A stretch of DNA of 23,879 nucleotides from a virus. The DNA is taken from positions 1-23,879 of the IMG/VR virus record IMGVR_UViG_3300040770_000156; one strand, given 5' to 3'. The translations under genes and the position numbers were made by a program. The notes beneath the pieces are model-generated. The model did not search any database. It was not told the origin of the DNA and saw only the letters and a list, made by a program, of their open reading frames with translations. Below are positions 22,263-23,879 of the stretch, one piece after another; the first letter of the stretch is position 1; each line of letters starts with the position of its first letter.

Positions 22263-23085
22263 GAGGCATCGCCTCAAGCACAGGGTAACCGTCAATGATC
22301 AGCGAAGTGCCAACAATCGGCCGCTTCAGGTTCACGTTGTTGTAGCTGAACGCTAAAGCTTTGTCGTCGATCAAACAGCCGCTGTTCATCGCCCAAAACA
22401 AGCCATTAGGGTTTGCCCAATACTTGATCGCAAAGCTTTCGTGGAAGTGCCCACAGACATGAGACATGCTCATCGCCTGGGACGTCTTCACAGCGTCAGC
22501 GCTCTTGCCGTGGTGTACATACACCTTCTGACCGTCTGGAAGCTCCAGCGTCAGGTCGTTGTGCCACTTCCAGCCATCACCGACCTCCAGCACCTCGTTG
22601 TAGCTGCGGATGTAGCTGCGTGGAATGCCGTGAGCTTTTGACTTGCGGTACACCATGCTTCCGTGGTTGCTGTCGATCAGGTCCATGACAGGGAACAACT
22701 TCTCCAGTTCCTTGACCACTGGCAGTGCCCGACGTAGCTCGTCGCCAGCGCTTGGGAGGTCAGGATCGCTGTCGTGGAAGCTCATCGCATGCTTGTCCAG
22801 CTCGTCACCCAGGCAGACGATCCGTGTCGGCTCGTAGCGCTTTTTCAGCGACTCCAGGAACAGGAGCGTATGCTCATGGTGATACGGGATGTGCATGTCA
22901 GAAATGAACAGGATGCGGCTGTTGTCAACCTCATCCGCCGCCAGCGTTTCCTTGTAGCTACGCAGAAAGTCCGAGAGCGTACTCTTCGGGATGTTCAGCG
23001 CTTCAGCAATTTCACGGCCGCTCATCAAGCCTACCTTGTCCAACGCGATGGCGTTGTGTTGCCAGTCTTTGTCTTTTTCAATCAT
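22258..23085 (-). CDS. Metallophosphoesterase with N-terminal helix-turn-helix
   Basis: The 275-aa protein joins two parts. Residues about 8-45 look like a helix-turn-helix ('SGREIAEALNIPKSTLSDFLR'). Residues about 57-240 form a calcineurin-like phosphoesterase with metal-binding motifs Asp63-Met-His65, Gly93-Asp94-x-x-Asp97, Asn140-His141, His191-His192 and Gly212-His-Phe-His215. The family hydrolyses phosphodiesters or phosphomonoesters with two metal ions; phage members are proposed nucleases or phosphatases, mostly untested. The third motif reads 'SNHGS' where many members have 'GNHD/E'. The ATG follows AAAGGAAGCTTAC and overlaps the upstream gene by eight bases. The HTH suggests targeting to DNA, which is inferred. 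Confidence 0.9.
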   Translation of the reverse strand: MIEKDKDWQHNAIALDKVGLMSGREIAEALNIPKSTLSDFLRSYKETLAADEVDNSRILFISDMHIPYHHEHTLLFLESLKKRYEPTRIVCLGDELDKHAMSFHDSDPDLPSAGDELRRALPVVKELEKLFPVMDLIDSNHGSMVYRKSKAHGIPRSYIRSYNEVLEVGDGWKWHNDLTLELPDGQKVYVHHGKSADAVKTSQAMSMSHVCGHFHESFAIKYWANPNGLFWAMNSGCLIDDKALAFSYNNVNLKRPIVGTSLIIDGYPVLEAMPL

Positions 23086-23434
23086 GTAAGCTTCCTTTCA
23101 GTTTGGCAATCTCATTATTGAGACTTTTCAGCTTCTCTTCTAGGGCAGCTGCCTTGGCGATTTTCTTGTCAAGCTTTTCACATGGGGTCTTAGGCAGCAA
23201 CTCAAGTGACGAGAGCGGCCAGAAGAAACCCAACTCTTCAAAACCCACACCCTGGTCGGTGATGCTGGTGATCTTATCCTTCTTCTGGATAAGCGGTGTC
23301 ATCTCCGGGTTCCAACAGTTCATCCACTCCTTGTCCTGGCCCATGCCGTCTTTGGCGTGAGCCTCCACCTTCTGGATGATCTTCACCTTGTCGCCAACCT
23401 TGAACTCAACACCATTGTATACCCATTTACTCAT
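23078..23434 (-). CDS. SH3-like domain plus coiled coil protein (118 aa)
   Basis: A very strong site (AAGGAGG) precedes the ATG, which overlaps the HNH stop (ATGA). The 118-aa product begins MSKWVYNGVEFKVGDKVKII. The 'FKVGDKVKI' entry resembles that of the two small SH3-like proteins near 16.0-16.4 kb, so it may be a distant relative. The C-terminal third (about 88-115) is a regular coiled coil, 'KKIAKAAALEEKLKSLNNEI'. Residues about 33-75 hold 'KEWMNCWNPEM' and 'GVGFEELGFFWPLSSLELL'. The function is unknown; a dimeric adaptor is plausible. The codons for 'SLNNEI' contain copy B of the 19-bp repeat. Confidence 0.82.
   Translation of the reverse strand: MSKWVYNGVEFKVGDKVKIIQKVEAHAKDGMGQDKEWMNCWNPEMTPLIQKKDKITSITDQGVGFEELGFFWPLSSLELLPKTPCEKLDKKIAKAAALEEKLKSLNNEIAKLKGSLHD
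23110..23128 (-). repeat. 19-bp direct repeat, copy B (within coding sequence)
   Basis: This is an exact copy of TCTCATTATTGAGACTTTT, also found at 17010-17028. Here it encodes part of the coiled coil of the SH3-like protein. The flanking bases differ on both sides. Confidence 0.8.
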
Positions 23435-23879
23435 AATTCCTCCTTGAACAGTATTTCTACCAGTTTTCTACGCTTCGCAGCGTTGCTTACAGATGCACCA
23501 TTGTACCCGCGATCTGAGAGAAATCTCAAAATAACCTTGGTATCTTCCTTGCAGAAGGCAATTATTTTCTTCTCTACTTCAGCCTCGGCAAAAGTGATGC
23601 CAGCCTTCCCGGCATGCGTGTGGATACTGTGACATGGCTTGCACACCACGCGGAGGTTGTCAGTCTCGCAGAACAGGTTGCTGCAGAACAGTCCAACATC
23701 TTCGATCCTGGCGATTGACCCGGCATCCTTTGGGAAGTGATCCACCTCGACCTCCTTCGCACCAAAGCACTTTTCGCATATCGCACAGGCATACTCAAAC
23801 TGTTGCCGTTTGTTTGGCCCTTTATACGGGCGCTTTGCTGCCCTTAACGCTTCGGAACGAGGTATCCAACGCAACCACT
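23431..23879 (-). CDS. HNH endonuclease (5' end outside window)
   Basis: The frame stays open to the window edge (an upstream TGG codon precedes a TTG at 23874), so the true start is probably just outside. About 147 residues are visible. Counting from the TTG, they contain Cys30-x-x-Cys33, then Asp45-His46 in 'VEVDHFP', Asn73, and Cys78-x-x-Cys81-His82. This is the zinc-stabilised HNH core (beta-beta-alpha metal). HNH enzymes nick or cut DNA; in phages they serve in packaging, replication or as homing nucleases. The basic N terminus with 'RAAKRPYKGPNKRQQ' could touch DNA. It is the first visible gene of the leftward operon and is coupled to the next gene by ATGA. It is not near a terminase here, which speaks slightly for a free-standing or homing type. 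Confidence 0.85.
   Translation of the reverse strand, partial: WLRWIPRSEALRAAKRPYKGPNKRQQFEYACAICEKCFGAKEVEVDHFPKDAGSIARIEDVGLFCSNLFCETDNLRVVCKPCHSIHTHAGKAGITFAEAEVEKKIIAFCKEDTKVILRFLSDRGYNGASVSNAAKRRKLVEILFKEEL

Noticed and set aside
1-23879. tRNA genes, CRISPR arrays, insertion sequences, integrase or attachment sites
   Set aside because: Looked for on both strands by eye and none could be supported; a tRNA scan would settle the first.

Overview
The window is a piece of a tailed double-stranded DNA phage genome, most likely a long-tailed siphovirus. A very large tape-measure gene is followed by tail-tip and fibre genes and then a lysis cassette. There is no sheath or contractile-tail gene in view. 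The GH19 endolysin and the papain-like 'YSHCEL...WCSE' protein are types I associate with phages of Gram-negative hosts such as Pseudomonas and related proteobacteria. I cannot name the host or the phage genus from sequence alone. No integrase, repressor, tRNA, insertion sequence or CRISPR array is visible, and no stretch longer than about 75 bases lacks a gene.

Layout. Bases 1-15450 are all on the + strand and form the late structural and lysis block. In order they encode: the end of a tail assembly chaperone; the tape measure (1746 aa); a 499-aa minor tail protein; a 1217-aa modular tail fibre; two short related 'MAYG' tail-tip proteins; a DUF4376-like tail-fibre-associated protein; a 268-aa beta-rich tail protein; and a papain-like 'NlpC/P60-type' protein. 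The lysis set follows: a four-helix membrane protein, a holin, a GH19 endolysin and a second holin-like membrane protein. Most of these genes overlap or abut. The block ends at two consecutive hairpins (15459-15514), the second a textbook Rho-independent terminator.

Bases 23879-15524 are all on the - strand and converge on that terminator. Read in transcription order, they encode: an HNH nuclease (cut by the window edge); an SH3-like/coiled-coil protein; an HTH-metallophosphoesterase; a run of small uncharacterised genes, two of them cysteine-rich; a cupin-like protein; class Ia ribonucleotide reductase NrdA and NrdB; a 64-aa acidic protein; a glutaredoxin/NrdH-like redoxin; a 53-aa membrane protein; two tandem SH3-like paralogues; a helical 99-aa protein; and a 55-aa membrane protein. 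This is an early or metabolic operon centred on dNTP supply: NrdA and NrdB make deoxyribonucleotides and the redoxin can re-reduce NrdA.

The most interesting non-coding structure is a set of hairpins in the - strand operon, sited between genes and not followed by U-tracts: 16009-16029, 17010-17023, 18142-18163 and 22214-22235. One of them carries a 19-bp sequence that is repeated exactly 6.1 kb away. Another would form the 5' end of a transcript from a plausible internal promoter. I did not find a complete, clearly new defence or counter-defence system. The best candidates for new biology are the small genes and these RNA elements.
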